Assembly: GCA_010645155.1 (NCBI GenBank)
Contig: JAAGOF010000104.1
Span: 2,777,095-2,841,094, forward strand
Source: Tigriopus japonicus
Lineage: Eukaryota; Arthropoda; Copepoda; Harpacticoida; Harpacticidae
Direction of reading: 5' to 3'
DNA: 64,000 nt
Positions 23,807 to 36,456 of the stretch are shown piece by piece. A program made the translations under genes and the position numbers. The notes under the pieces are model-generated. The model was not told where the DNA came from, searched no databases, and worked only from the letters and a program-made list of their open reading frames with translations. How positions within the stretch are numbered: the first letter of the stretch is position 1; each line of letters begins with the position of its first letter.

Positions 23807-24205
23807 TCGCCAACTGTTGAGCGGACAAAAGTGCGGGAACATTTGAAATGTGTGACCAGGCAAATGTCAACCATGCATGATGAATCTAATGTGGAATTGA
23901 GAAATGTTTTTGGGTCATTTTTTGTTATTGCTAGTGGTCACTTTCTTGAAAGAACGGAAGACGTCACTAGGTGAGCTTGCCTTGGATTTGAATACTACAA
24001 CTAGGAACTTTTTTGCTAATACATCGAAAAAGTCATTGTTAGGAAGAACACAAATTTAAGCTTTGCGTCATGTAGGGTTAATCCAATGCATATATGGACA
24101 AAAACTAATTTGTGGCTTCAAGAACGAGTTTAAGCAAGTTGGTCTTGATTCGCATGTTTGGTCACACTAATTGCCCGCTCAACAGTTGTGAGGGCGACAT
24201 TTTCC
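23807..24205. repeat. Foldback repeat with CAACTGTTGAGCGG arms
   Basis: GTCGCCAACTGTTGAGCGG at 23807 and, inverted, the same word at 24180-24205, with an AGTGTGACC-like partner further in. The arms are about 50 nt and imperfect. Another foldback follows directly at 24310. Confidence 0.45.
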
Positions 24206-24309
24206 TCATAAATTCAACGAATTCCGCCCACTTGCCAAATCGGCCTGACTAAAGCTTGCACGCTATCTAGTGAAAATAAAAGGATCTAAGGATCCGCCAC
24301 AAGTTGTTT

Positions 24310-24890
24310 TTAAGTATCAAGGAATTTGTTAATCCATTTTCAGCTCAATCCAACAACGGAGTCGAAAGTTATACGTCTTTGAAATTCGGGCGAGCCTAGA
24401 CGGAAAATGAACTCGTTTTATCTCTTATCGCCAGTAGATTCACTAGTTGCAAGATCTTGCAAAAAGACGTAGAAGGAGTTTGTAAATGTTATTTATTGCT
24501 TCGTAATTAGCACCTTTCCCACCTATCGAGAATTTACATTTTCCGTTTGCGTTCCTTCAAATTGAAGTCGATTTTGATTGTATTTGAATTGTCAGGTGCC
24601 ATCGTGAGTGTGAACTGTGAAAATGCTTGTAAGTTATTTGCGTTTTATTTTTATGTACCATGGCTTAGTTCTTTCATTAGAAACCGTGTTGGCTGAAGCA
24701 TTTTTGTTTACGAGCTAAGGTCACGCGCATCAGAACGAGGTTCAAGATGTACAAGAGGTTGGATCTTGGATCTTCCAGAGTTCATTTTTCGTCTACGCTG
24801 GCCTGAATTTCAAAACCACATAACTTTTGACTCCGTCGTTTGGTTAAGCTGAAAATTAAAAGACATTTTTTTGTGATATTAAGAACAACT
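24310..24890. repeat. Foldback repeat related to the palindromic element family
   Basis: The arms at about 24310-24420 and 24777-24890 are inverted copies. Both contain AACGGAGTC-type (AACAACGGAGTCGAAAGTTA) and GAAATTC.GG..AGC.TAGACG sequence. The TTTTCAGCTCAATC...GGAGTC.AAAGTTAT core is shared with the palindromic elements at 39075, 49143 and 56020. Confidence 0.5.
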
Positions 24891-25712
24891 CCTTTGAAGT
24901 CTAGCAAATTGTCGTGAATGGGAACAAAAATGATAAAATCTTAAGATACCATCGCAGTTCACTCACTAATTGGTCTATGCCTCGTCTTAATCGAATGGGT
25001 TAGCCAAAATTAGTCACAACAAATGCCTTATTTAAGTCTTTGGTCCCAACGAGCTCTATAAAACTAGTTTTTCCCGAGCAAAGAACCGCTCATCTAACCA
25101 TTCGCTTTATTATGATGATACTTTGACTCAATGAGCTCATGTCAAGTGGATTTGCGTTCTTACAGCTTGTTGGCAATCTGGACAAAAAAGAAGTCTCTTA
25201 AAACGGTGAAGTGGGCCCTTCGTACCGGGAAAAACAGCGGTCACGCAATTTCACTTTTTCGTCCCATTGTAATTCATTACATTTTTGAAGTAATTGACTC
25301 AACAGATGGAATGAGGTTCCATGGATGGCAGTAAAGAAGCTCATAAAAGAATCTTCTTTAGTTTTACAGTTTAATCGTCTTAAGTAGAAAACCTCATGTG
25401 CATGAGGTTCTTTAGTCTTAGGAAGGAAAAAGGTGCAGTTCACTGACGGAATAACGAGCAGTGTCTTTTCGGTATGAATCACTTTCTTTTTCACGCAACT
25501 TCTTCAAACCCCTGGGAACTCTCTGAACATTCGAACCCTAAGCTTCAGGTAGACTATAAATATTTGTCAACCTTTGAGAAAAAACATTTTTGCGGCGGCT
25601 TTTCTATTTAAACTGGTCCCCATGCTCCACAACATAATCCCTTCATATTTTGATAATCCCCACTGAAAAGAGCATATTGATAAAATAACATAAAAAATCA
25701 TAGGTCTTATCT

Positions 25713-25740
25713 AGAATATCCTTTTTTCCATAGGTAAGTT
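25713..25740 (+). promoter_or_regulatory. Candidate recursive splice site RP2
   Basis: The tract TATCCTTTTTTCCATAG is followed immediately by GTAAGTTGG, junction 25733|25734. The donor half matches the GTAAGT consensus exactly. It lies 6.5 kb downstream of alternative exon 2 and before alternative exon 3. Confidence 0.6.
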
Positions 25741-26348
25741 GGTCCATTGAGGGAGAAAAGCATCGTCCACTTTTCTTAGGGTAAAACGTTTGCATTCACC
25801 AAGGATTAGTAAAAAAGCTATTTTGATCCAAACCACCTGCCCGTCCATTCGTAGAATTTAGACGCATCCTCCATCCATCTAGTATAAATCCATTGCCATC
25901 ATAAGTGGGCTTCGGAAATCAAATAGCAAATTATATTACAAATATTTTCAAGGAATGTATTGGAAAGTAACCATGGTTGATTCCTTATGATTCCTTAAAA
26001 ACGACGAGGGTTCTATTTTCAAGTCACTTACTTTTTAATGGAAATGAAAACACTCAGAAGAATCTTTACTATCCGAAAGCTAAGAAAGCGGGACAAAAGC
26101 CGTGTCTAGATCTTGTCAATGTTTGAAATTCCCAAGCTTCATCGAAGCTTTTCAGTCAATTCTTTCAACATCGTTAGAAACTCTTCTCCTAAAAATGCCT
26201 TTCAAACAAATAACTGACGGTTTTTAATTTAGTTTGATTGAAAATGTCTTAATTAGGGGGCGCTCAAACTGCAAGCAAATCGAAATATTGCTCTTGTATC
26301 TTGCTAGCATAAGCTAAGTTATAACTTATAGTAACACAACATAAAATC

Positions 26349-26678
26349 TAGTGATGGACCGAAAGGGCTCATAACCGAAACCGAAAGTTTCGGCCGAAAG
26401 AGGGCTTAACCGAAACCGAAACCAAAAGCAGCTGACTACAAAATTGTGTAAATGCAAAATCCGCCTTAAAAATTAAATTTCTCATGTGCTCGATGTTGGG
26501 TAGGGCGTAGATTTTGAAAAAATCGGGAAACTTGAATTTCAGTGGTTTTTGGACGAATTTTTTTTCGATTTTGTTGTCAAACTCCGTCCTTTATAGTGCA
26601 TGTCTGCTTTCGGTTTCGTTAGGCATAACCGAAACCGAAACCGAAATTTCGGCCGAAAGCGCTGTCGGTCCATCACTA
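26349..26678. mobile_element. hAT-like MITE, 330 bp
   Basis: Perfect 14-bp terminal inverted repeats TAGTGATGGACCGA are flanked by the 8-bp direct repeat ATAAAATC (26341-26348 and 26679-26686). Just inside both ends are runs of ACCGAAACCGAAA and a TTTCGGCCGAAA palindrome. The 8-bp target duplication points to the hAT superfamily. No transposase is present. Confidence 0.85.
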
Positions 26679-26689
26679 ATAAAATCAAT

Positions 26690-29558
26690 GAATTAAGAGC
26701 CCACCTCTGCCTCCGTTTTCTGAATCTCTTCCCTTGCCTCATCTTGACCCAACTAGCGACTGATTTGCTAATGAACTCCGAGTAAACCAAAGAGGCTCGT
26801 CAATCTTCTTAAAGTTCCAAACGATTCCAGAACTTCCTTGTGACTCCCTCTTATCCAAAAATGACAATCTTTCCCAAAAAACTTCTTTTTAAGTACCCGA
26901 TCTTGACTTTGTTCATGATTGCAATGCTTGAAGATTTGATCCATGAACTTGGAAGAAGAAACTAGAAGAAACCACATTTTCTCGTGTTGGAAAAAGCTCG
27001 ATTTAATCTTTGAATTTTGGACATAAACCTACCTTTCCATGATTTTAAATTCTTACACGGTTCCCTACAGGTCTGAATGGTTAAATGTTTGTTCTGTGAG
27101 CTGCTTTCATGTGCTTGGTTTACTCGTATAATATGAAATTAGTATCAGATTCAACCAGAGCAAGAACGCTTTGTTTGTCTATATTTTGCGCAGAGTCAAT
27201 TGATAACTTTTTTCAATAACACCATCGATATTGAATACTGGTCAAATATAACTAATTGAAAGCACACAATGTCAAAAATAAGCCACACTTTTTTCTATTC
27301 CATCTCAACACTAGGCATCCGAGAATCCACTAAATTTGTTGACAAAGCCAACTTAAAAACAACATCAAATATGGATATTTTCAAGTCACAAGAAATAAAG
27401 CTTTTGCAGTAACAAAATCATTGTACATAGCCTTCACCATATTCAAAATTGAATTGTTTGGGCAAAAGAGCGGAATGGATTTAAATGATTTGGAAAAACC
27501 TGGAACGCAAGATTGTGTTGCCGCTCTGGAACCAGTATTTCAAAATTAGTTAAATTCTAAAAAAAATATAATGGAACATTCTTATCATTGAATTTAGAGT
27601 GTCTTAGTTTTTGTAGAAGCGTTTGAAAATAGAATGAAATGAAAAACCAAATTTCATAAAATGCTTGAAAGAGACATTTGTGATGGCAAAGACTGAGGCA
27701 AAAGGTTGACGACCATTTCAAAGAAAAACTGTATTCTCAAATGTGAAAAGGCAATCAATCCACAAAAAGTGCCTATGATTCCTTGGGCATTGCTTTAGAA
27801 GTGATGTTTTTTGTTTATTGTTTGGGACCACCCGGGACACTTGAAATTGTATAAAGGGTATTGTTACAGAAAAAAATGAAAAATGAAAGATAAAAAACCA
27901 AGAGGGAAGACGGAAACAGTTTAAAAGGCCGTGACCCAAACTGGAAACAGTTTTTGAACTAGAAAATTTCACATGAAACATTTTAAATGAGCGCTGACAT
28001 CAACGGTGGTCATTAGGAACTTAAATTTTCTCAATGTCCCAGCATGTTGAACGTCGACAGGCAGACTATTCCAGTAAGGAACGATTCGATTTCGTAGGAA
28101 GTGAATTCGACATCTGAGTGTAGACACTTCGGGAGACAGAAGGCCCCTCACAACGCTTCTTGTCTGGTAAAATTTAGGAAAAGACTCAAATGGAATGATG
28201 GGTTCATCATATACTCATATTGCTTGAGAAAAGGCGCTCAAAAGGCAACAAACCATTGTGGAATAAGGTCGGCTCAGTATTTATAATGGCTCTGGATTCA
28301 AAATGTCTCAACTTTTATCCAATCAACTTGAGTCCACTTTTGAATTCATTCAATGAATTTGTTCTTGGATAAGTTTTTGACATTTTTACAAAGGAATCAA
28401 TTTGATTGGATTCCGAGACTTCAAGTCCTAAAGTGAAAGAAGATCCGTTTTGGGTTATTAAATTGAAGTTGGTGTTCATGAATGTGTGGAAATGCATCTT
28501 TTTTGCTTGGTCGCTCAAATTGACACGCAAGACAAGTTTTTGCTACTTCTTTGACACCAAATTTGCTTTTAAAGTAGAAATTTGCATGTACTTACAGCTT
28601 TAATGCATCTTCAATCTATCCAGAAATTCGTCTAAGCTTTTGTTCCCGTGAGATCACATGAAAAGATGTCATGATCTCTCTTTTCAATTGGTTCCGACAG
28701 AGAAAATCGATACAGGATGATTTTGCTTGCAACTACCAATCAAATAAACACATTTTGTAGTCCCATTTCATTGATTTTTCTTCATGAAACATGTATGATT
28801 CTGGTTTTGCCTAAGTCAATAAGCTTATTGCCACTAGAAAGCCTCCTCTGTTTTCGAAGGTGTGGAGACTAAGAAGGTAAACCGAGATGGTTTTGGTGGT
28901 TTCCACACACAGATCCTTGTCGTTTTGGTTATCAAGACATGCCAGAAAACCAAGAAAACGAGATCACAGAACTAGTCTACCGATGGTCCAATTATAGGGA
29001 AGCATCTAATTCCGAAGAATGTACAAGTGTACGTACCCACATGTATTAGTTACAGTACAATGGTGGAGGATGTATGTACGTAATTGGTGGGTTTGAATGC
29101 CACGGAATGGGATCGAAGTCGAGTGTTTGAGTGGCTCTTGGATCAACCATCTCGTTGGTAACTTTGGACAAAGAGCCCAAAAAGAAGTTTTCCCAAGTAA
29201 TCTAAGAAGCCCAACTTTGACGCAAGGAAACCCAATGCAATTTTACATTCCCAAGGATCGCTCTTCACGAAAAAGTTCGGAATTCATTCCCTGTCTTGTT
29301 GCTTTTGACAAACGTAAAACAGCGAACATTTTTTGGGTGATGAGATGCCAGCTGTGAACAGTATTTCTTGTTTTGATTTCAACAGGCTGACCCACTCAAA
29401 TGGGTTGCAAAAAAAAACCGAAAGCATTCACGAAAAATGCGTTCGGTCAAGGAGATTATCCAAAAAGCACCCTTGTTTTGAAGACTTTAAACCAGGGATG
29501 CCATCAAGATAAAGCAAAATATTTTCATACTTCAATTGCAAAAGACCAATGTGACATT
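26690..29558. other. Intron sequence with one LINE remnant
   Basis: Apart from the reverse-transcriptase remnant nothing is recognised. TACGTAC words cluster at 29020-29085 (GTGTACGTACCC, ATGTATGTACGTAATT). Confidence 0.35.
27969..28190 (-). pseudogene. C-terminal remnant of a non-LTR retrotransposon reverse transcriptase
   Basis: The minus strand reads FYQTRSVVRGLLSPEVSTLR, then FLRNRIVPYWNSLPVDVQHA and LRKFKFLM before a stop. The FxxNRxVxxWNSLPxxVxxAxxLxxFK pattern is the conserved tail of jockey/CR1-like LINE reverse transcriptases. Upstream of about 28190 the frame is lost (TGA), and a related piece continues in another frame. It is 5'-truncated and old. Confidence 0.65.
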
Positions 29559-29566
29559 GATGGGAG

Positions 29567-30910
29567 CACAATGTATAGATTATAGATACGACATAATCAG
29601 CTGGAAAAACCTTTCATTTGAAGGACAAATAACTGGTTGCTATTTCGGAGCATTCAGTTACAGCTGACGATTGAGTATGTCCAAACAAGAATCTTGTGTT
29701 ACAGTTCAATCGGTTTTGGACATACTGAGCAAATACAAAAATACAAAACAAATATAAAATAATAGTATAATAATATATAGTATATGTAGTATAGTAATAT
29801 TATAAGTAGGGACAGGAACTTAAGACGAAAAAACTTATTCGTCTTTTTTCGTCTTTTTGGCCTTTATTCGTCGCATATTTTTTTTCGTCTAATTTGAATT
29901 TTATTCGTCTTTTTTCGTCTAATTGGCCAAAAATTTGGATTTTCTTAGATTTCTAGCGCTTGCAGCGTTTTTCTTTTCAATTTTCCAAGCAAATAAAAAC
30001 TTTAAGAAAGTTCAACCCCACCAATCATAAGCCAATGTAACAATTTGATTGTCAGTTGCGGTTTTGCACAAACAAAGTACAATCCACACTTATAAATTAA
30101 CTTGTACTCGTACAGTTGCTCGACAGACGGAAAGAAAAGATTACTATTGGGTTGAAAATGCCATCAGAACAATTATTGGATTTGCAAATCTGATTTTAAG
30201 TATAGCTGAATTAAAAACGTTCCTTAAAAAAGGCATGTTTAACTCTTGGTTTTTATTTGACATATTAAGTACTGGCTAATTCTTGCTTGTTAGGTACTTC
30301 CTTTTTTTAAATTTTCTAGATTTCGCCGTTTTTGACAGTCAGATCAGTTCAGGCAGATTGGTCCTTATCAATAGGGACATACGTAACGTCTATTTTGTGG
30401 GAGCTGCTTAAAACGTCTTTTTTCGTCTGAACGGGCATTTAATTTTTCTTCTTTCTAATAAGATAGGTTCATTCGCCTTTTTGGGAAATTAAGTCGATTT
30501 TTATGAAGTATTTTTTTCTTTTTTCCGTCTGTTGGGACCTTTAATTCGTCTTTTTCGTTTAATTGGTCAATTTTATTCGTCTTTTTTCGTTTAATCGGTC
30601 AATTTTATTCGTCTTTTTTCGTCTAATCAGGCAATTCTATTCGTCTTTTTTCGTTTAATTTGACAGTTTTATTCGTCTTAACTTCCTGTCCCTAATTATA
30701 AGTGTAATAATAAGATAATATAATTATAAAATAATACAAATACAAAATTTTATTATTTTATATTAATACGCCATGACATGACCTAGAGTCGCAATAAACA
30801 TTATTATTATTAAAATACGGAAATTCAATGATTTTTCACCTAACCTTTTCTCATGTACAGCTGCTAGTTGTTCAAAACACAGTACTCTGTCGTATCTGTA
30901 GATGTCTGTG
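29567..30910. mobile_element. hAT-like MITE family T, copy 1, split by a nested element
   Basis: The outer element begins CACAATGTATAG...TAGATACGACATA and ends TGTCGTATCTGTAGATGTCTGTG, so the two ends are inverted copies. The flanks GATGGGAG (29559-29566) and GATGAGAG (30911-30918) form an 8-bp duplication with one mismatch. Without the inner insertion (29807-30694 plus its duplicated 8 bp) it would be about 450 bp. A sister copy without insertion is at 36457-36739. The parts next to the insertion are very AT-rich. Confidence 0.75.
29807..30694. mobile_element. Nested hAT-like element with TTCGTC subterminal repeats, 888 bp
   Basis: The terminal inverted repeats TAGGGACAGGAA.TTAAGACGAA are 23 bp long with one mismatch. 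The element is flanked by the perfect 8-bp direct repeat ATTATAAG (29799-29806, 30695-30702). Both ends hold many copies of TATTCGTCTTTTTTCGTCTAA-type repeats, dense at 29825-29925 and 30540-30680. Such subterminal repeats are typical transposase-binding arrays of hAT elements. The centre has no convincing transposase frame, so it is non-autonomous. It inserted into an older MITE, so it is the younger of the two. Confidence 0.88.
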
Positions 30911-31833
30911 GATGAGAGTCCTAAAAGATTGAACAGATTGAACCCCATCAGATGTCTCAAACGTTTTTTTCGAACCAAATATTCCTGCAGTACTTGTCTT
31001 TGTTATGAAATCGAAAGTATTGCACAATCAGCAAATGCAAAGCTAATTCACCCATGGCATTACTCCTTGGACTTCAGACGTAAAAACTTATGAGCGAGTG
31101 CTAATGTAAAATATATTTCAAGACACTTGCCAGCACATAAACAAAATTCTTCAACCCTGTGAAAAGTTTGTTAAAAATTTCCTGCGGCAGATCCATCATG
31201 GTGCATTTTTATTTGAGTGTGAACCGGTCCCAAGTGATTTTTCCTTGTTTGTCACAAAATGGTGGGCAAACAACCTTTCACAAACTTTCCGATCAGTCTG
31301 CAAAGACACAGAATAGACACGAAAGAGCGAAAAATATGTCTGACAAATGAGTAAAAGGGTCCATTTGTGATGACTTTCGTAGTGGCACTCTGTTCTTCCG
31401 CTCATGTGGACTCGAATTCGATGCATGAAGAGCGAAGGAATTCCGACTATTTGTCGCTGGATGGAAATTGAAGAGAGTTTGCCGTATTCTTTTAAGGACC
31501 GGGAGAATGGGCCTCAAAGTTTCAGCTCAAATAAAACTCGAGTCTTCTTTGAGGTGAAACAGGTCTTTCGAAACTTGGGCCAAACTTTAAACATCCTAAA
31601 GGAAGATTTGAAAGAATCCAAGTCTCTTTTTGTGCTGTGGAATAAGATGAGGCTATGGTAACACAGTTTCGAGATCTAGTTAATGGAACTTGGAGTTGTT
31701 GTCTGTTGGGAGAGAATCTTTTTCCATCCAATCACCGTCGTGTCGTGAAATCTTCAACATTCTACCACTGAGTCGTTTGTAATCCAAACTTTACGTAAAC
31801 TTAAAGGTCAGCTGTTGAGTTATTTTGGAAGTA

Positions 31834-31998
31834 CAGTAGAAGCATATCTAAAAACACAGAAGAATTATATGAGACGGAGTAGAAATACCCATGCTCCGTC
31901 ACATAAGTTGCGTTTTTCAATGACAACTTATGAGGCGAAACTTGATCAAGCCTGGTCATTTCTACTCCATTTCATATGCTTCTTTTATGTTTCTAGAC
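31834..31998. repeat. Hairpin repeat family S, copy 2
   Basis: This is the sister of the 9345 hairpin. GAGACGGAGTAGAAAT in the left arm pairs with ATTTCTACTCCATTTC in the right arm, and AAGCATAT near the left end pairs with ATATGCTT near the right. The loop is longer and has its own smaller stem (CATAAGTTG / CAACTTATG). Confidence 0.55.
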
Positions 31999-33812
31999 TA
32001 AGAAAATTGAGGGATTTCCAAAATCGCCAAGCTTCCAAGCCAAGATTGCCTCCTGAGAACGATCATTTATTGTTCCACATAAAGAAATTGTTGGTATAGT
32101 GATGCAACTTACCTAAGCGCTTGTCTTGGTTTATCTAAATCCAACAAAGCCACTCATTCTCCGAAGTATTTCAACTGAATTAAGATGAAACCGACACAAT
32201 TGTATCTATACTTTTTTACTGGGCTCCTAAAAATAGAAGATGGGCTTTGTTCCTGTCAAATCCATCTGGAACATCCATTTAGTCCCACGCTTTTAAGGAA
32301 CTTTCATGGGATTTTACCACGTGATACAAGCGTTACTAGTCTTTTGTCATACCCATCTCTACGTACTTTTAGCTTTTCGTTTTTCTTGCCTTTAAGTCAA
32401 TCCCAATCCTCATTTAGAACAAGTATGAAATACTTCTGTTTTTTGATAAACTTCCACTACCTTGCTAAAGTAGCAAAATCGTTATTTTGGCATTTTGATT
32501 GCTATACTCTGAAGTCTGTCTGTTATTCAATTTGTTAGTGTCCACCAAAATTTAATTTATGTATTAAAGCTTAAAAGAAATAATATGTCTATAAACTAGT
32601 ACTACTTTTCCTGAGGACAAAAGACATTTTTGGTGGAACCCCCGATCTGGCTGAAAATCATTTGTTATATGTGCGTTCGTTGATTTTTTGGGTAACCGAA
32701 CAATGCTTTGTCCGTCTTCGTCTCAACTGTGCTAAATATCCCCAAGTTCCAAAGAACCATGGCAGAAAACCAACAAAGATGGAAAGATGAATCAGGTAAT
32801 CTGTTTTGTTTTGTTTCTTATGGCAGCGAAAGAATTTCAGCCTCTCGAAGAAGACACACAAGAGAAATCGTGTTCAACGGAAGGAGAAGAGTTTCTTTCG
32901 TTGTTCCTTTCGTTGGAACGACGATTCTCATCGTATGAGAACATTGGCTGCAAGCCAGAAGTGGATGAGAGGGATTGGAGATTTTTTTTTGAATAGAGCC
33001 TACAAAATAGAGTTTCAATCAGTTGGACAATCTACCTGGCGAGATGCCTTCTTTTTGCCCTCTATGAATTACTACTCGAAACAGGTACCATTGAACATGT
33101 CCAGAGTGCCAAAGGTCTTTGCACTCAGATTGTTCTTTTGGACAGACAGCCTTTTTTGCGGCCAAAAAGCAATTTGAGATCTTGCGAAACAGACGAGGAA
33201 AACATATTGGGGATGACCCTTGACCAAGATTGAGTTTAGGAACGAAGGTCGTCGTCAATGGCCTTTGTTTTCAAACAAGACCAAGACCAAAGAGCCAAAT
33301 AGTAATCCTGCACAAGGTTGCCTCTTCGCAGGCTTAAATCATTAAGAAGATGTTTTCAATCATAGGTGGTCGCCAAAGAGTTCGTAATCCCCTTTGTCTG
33401 AGAAAATCGATTAATGAACCGAAAGTGGATTAGAATTGCTTCATAGGACTTGGAGTACCCTTGAAGGTCAATTAGTACCAATAAGGGCCGACCAGGAATG
33501 GCATTTTTCCAATGTGGAAATTAAAGGTCAACTTCTTTCATAACCCGACACGGAACGGCCAACATCCGACATGTTTTTGTACACAATTTACGTCAATTGG
33601 CCTCATTAGAGGTCCATATATCATGACTCACTGGTGTGGTGGTTGACTTCAAAGTGCAATTTATGGACCACACCATAAAAGGATCTTTCCCTCTCTCTGG
33701 GAAACACGCTCGTCGACTACAAACGGCCACCTTCAAGTCCCAGGCAATCAATTCACTTGGTCTGGTGGAGGTTTTCTTGCCAAAGGATCTCTCTGCCTTC
33801 TTACCACACTCG

Positions 33813-33831
33813 CGCACACACACACACACAC
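33813..33831. repeat. (CA)n microsatellite
   Basis: About nine CA units. Confidence 0.9.
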
Positions 33832-36456
33832 TGAGTTCATCATATTTCTTGGCCAAATTAGTTCGTGCTCGATCGTCTCCACTCTAAAGTTTGCCTTGCC
33901 GATCAAATCAACTTGTTCCTTCACTTTGTGCGTGACGCTAACAGATGTAAAGGCAGTGAATGACCTTCACCGGTCCCGATTAGATCTACATGTACTTCTT
34001 CCTGATTCAACGACCCTTACCGTGACTAATGATTGGTGGGCTGCCTCATTGCGAACGATGGCAATCCCATTTCGGAAGTGACCCCATCGGTTGCCCATCT
34101 AGACGGTCCTTTATCACTTCCCTGATCCGGCGGACTCGAATGGAAGGTAGTAGGACTCTGGAGGTTGTGTTCCTCCTCCTCATTCAGCCCTCTGTGTGTC
34201 CGTGTCTTCGACTTCTCCGCCTTCGTTCGTTCGTTCCTCTTCGTTCCTCTTTCGTTCCTGTTTCTCTCAGTTGGTCTCGTTGGCTCCTTTTCGAATGTCT
34301 TCTCCGTGCTGGTGAAAGGTCGGTCTTGGTCCCAACTTTTTTCATGTGTCGAAAGTTACGTGAATGGTCCCGGACCTCTAGTATTTGACAATTTGAGTTG
34401 GGATTCAGTGCAATCAATTTCCATCTTGGTGTCGTGGTGGTGGTGTTTCCAAAAGTCCCAACCTAGATACGAATCAACCTTGGAGCTCCGTTCAGACGAG
34501 TGTGTTCCTCGGGTCCATTACTCTTGAAGCGAGTGAGAGAACGAACGACCATTGGTTCCATTTGTTTCCTCCCAAGATTGAAATGGTCTGAACAAGAACT
34601 GTCACAATCATCACGACGAGCACCGTGGAAAGCAAGGTTTCAGGAAGAAAAAAAGAGAGCTGAAAATTCGATCCATCTGTTTGAGGCTGACAGTAGGCCG
34701 TAATAAGTATTGATTTCATAGCTGAGCAATCACGAAGACCGCTCGCTTACTAAAGTAGTGGATGATTATGGCCTTACCAAGAAGGGCAAAGTCATGAATT
34801 TTCATTAGTTCAGTGGTGGTCCATTTTACGATCCATTGAGGCTTTCATCAATTGTTTTCTTTCGCTAGTTATGAAGTACACTTTTTACGTTACCATATTG
34901 TAGCTACCCAAGGAATAAGAAAAGAATTTACATAGACCCAGGATTACCCAATAATATCCATAGCTGACGGGATCTGAGAGCTAATGTTCCCTGACAATAC
35001 CTATCTAACGGAACAGTGATGTACAGATGACACACATAAAATTAAGGCTTGACGACGAAGCAAGGCCACCTTCTTTGTCTGCTTATCAAATCAAGGCGAG
35101 GTTTCGGGCAGGAAATGGGAAAAGTTTCCCTTATTTTCGATTGCGTCGCGTGTTTGGATGGGCAACTTACAAAAAGGTTCAACAAAGCATTGATTAATTC
35201 CCCTGCTTTTACGTCAAAATTGTCGGATCTAAAGTTTCCATTTCAAGTTTTAAGAGAGACACTGAGACAAGCAAAGAACATGTCGTTTGAGTTCATTAGA
35301 TAACGGAAGTGGACCTCCTCCTTTAGGCGAGTGGAGGAGGAGGAAAAGGCCGATCTTAAAGGCGCTCCCTCCTTCTTTTCTTGGCAGATCTTATGGATAG
35401 GGACTGATGCACGAGCTCCTCCTATCAGATCAGCTCCATTTCCTTAATCTGATCACAAGTCCATCTAAACTTCAAGTTTCCACTTGTTACCAACAAGAAG
35501 TAGTCCAATGCTTATTTCAGGCATTAGAAAATAGAAAACTGCGCGTGCTACATAGTGGATAGACTTAGACTTTAATGATAGAGACTTCGAGATTTGTTTG
35601 ATGGCGTGCGTCACACTAAAGGAGTTTTTAAAGTAAAAAGTTTCATTAAATTTCAAAATTAAAATTGAAACATTTAGAGAAAAAATACAATAAAATACCA
35701 TCCATGAAATTGGTCAAACTGGAATCATTTGTTATCAATTACTTTATATGTGGCATGCACCCAGATTTGGTTGATTGCCCGTCATTGATGTATAGTTTCA
35801 ATTAAAGGCCACAAAACCTCACCTCTTGTGATCCATTCTGAACATACTTTTTTCCTGGTTTGCTTCATGACAAGCTGAAATAACATTGTACGTTTCATGT
35901 TGTCTATTTATCGAAAAAAATTGAACATGGACGGATAAAAAGGGATTACAGACGAGAAAAATTATAACATCAACCCTTTAAGCTTTCTTTAGCTCTTGAC
36001 ATGTAATAAAAAGGAAGATTTTTTTTCACGCGAGGAGGGCACTAAATCGAATATCATTCAAACAAGATAGAGTTGGCCATTCCTTTCTCTCTGACAGACA
36101 TAGAAAAATACGTAGTACGTATGTTTAATTCTCAGGTTATGTTCTAGCCAATCAGGATAAAGGCAGGAATTATTAAACGAGTTTTCTAGAAAAGACCATT
36201 GCAATCAATATGCACCCTGGAGGTTTCATGTGAAGATCTTGAATAATTTTGTAGCAGTCTGAAACGAAACTTCCCATAATGACAAGTGAGTCTTGAACAA
36301 TTGTCTGGCTTCAAAGACAGATGGTTGGTAAAACTGTTTTGCCAAGTTCCGCCAAGCTTTCTTTATGGTTGGAGTCACAAAAGCGCCCTCCTCAAGTTTC
36401 TTGGCAATCGCATCCAAACGGGAACTTCCTCACCTGGATCCAGATCATGGCAGACC

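Larger units (their letters stand above)
20093..26348. other. Intron 3' of exon 2, remaining sequence
   Basis: Apart from the minus-strand fragments, foldbacks and RP2 listed separately, nothing is recognised. The stretch 24890-26340 holds no gene or repeat that I can see except RP2. Confidence 0.35.
30919..36448. other. Intron sequence between MITE copies
   Basis: Holds hairpin S copy 2 (31834-31998), a (CA)n run (33813-33831) and a CpG-richer pyrimidine-rich stretch at 34100-34560 that looks like 5'UTR or promoter. A GGAGGAGGAGG hairpin lies near 35320-35350. No exon is supported. Confidence 0.3.
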
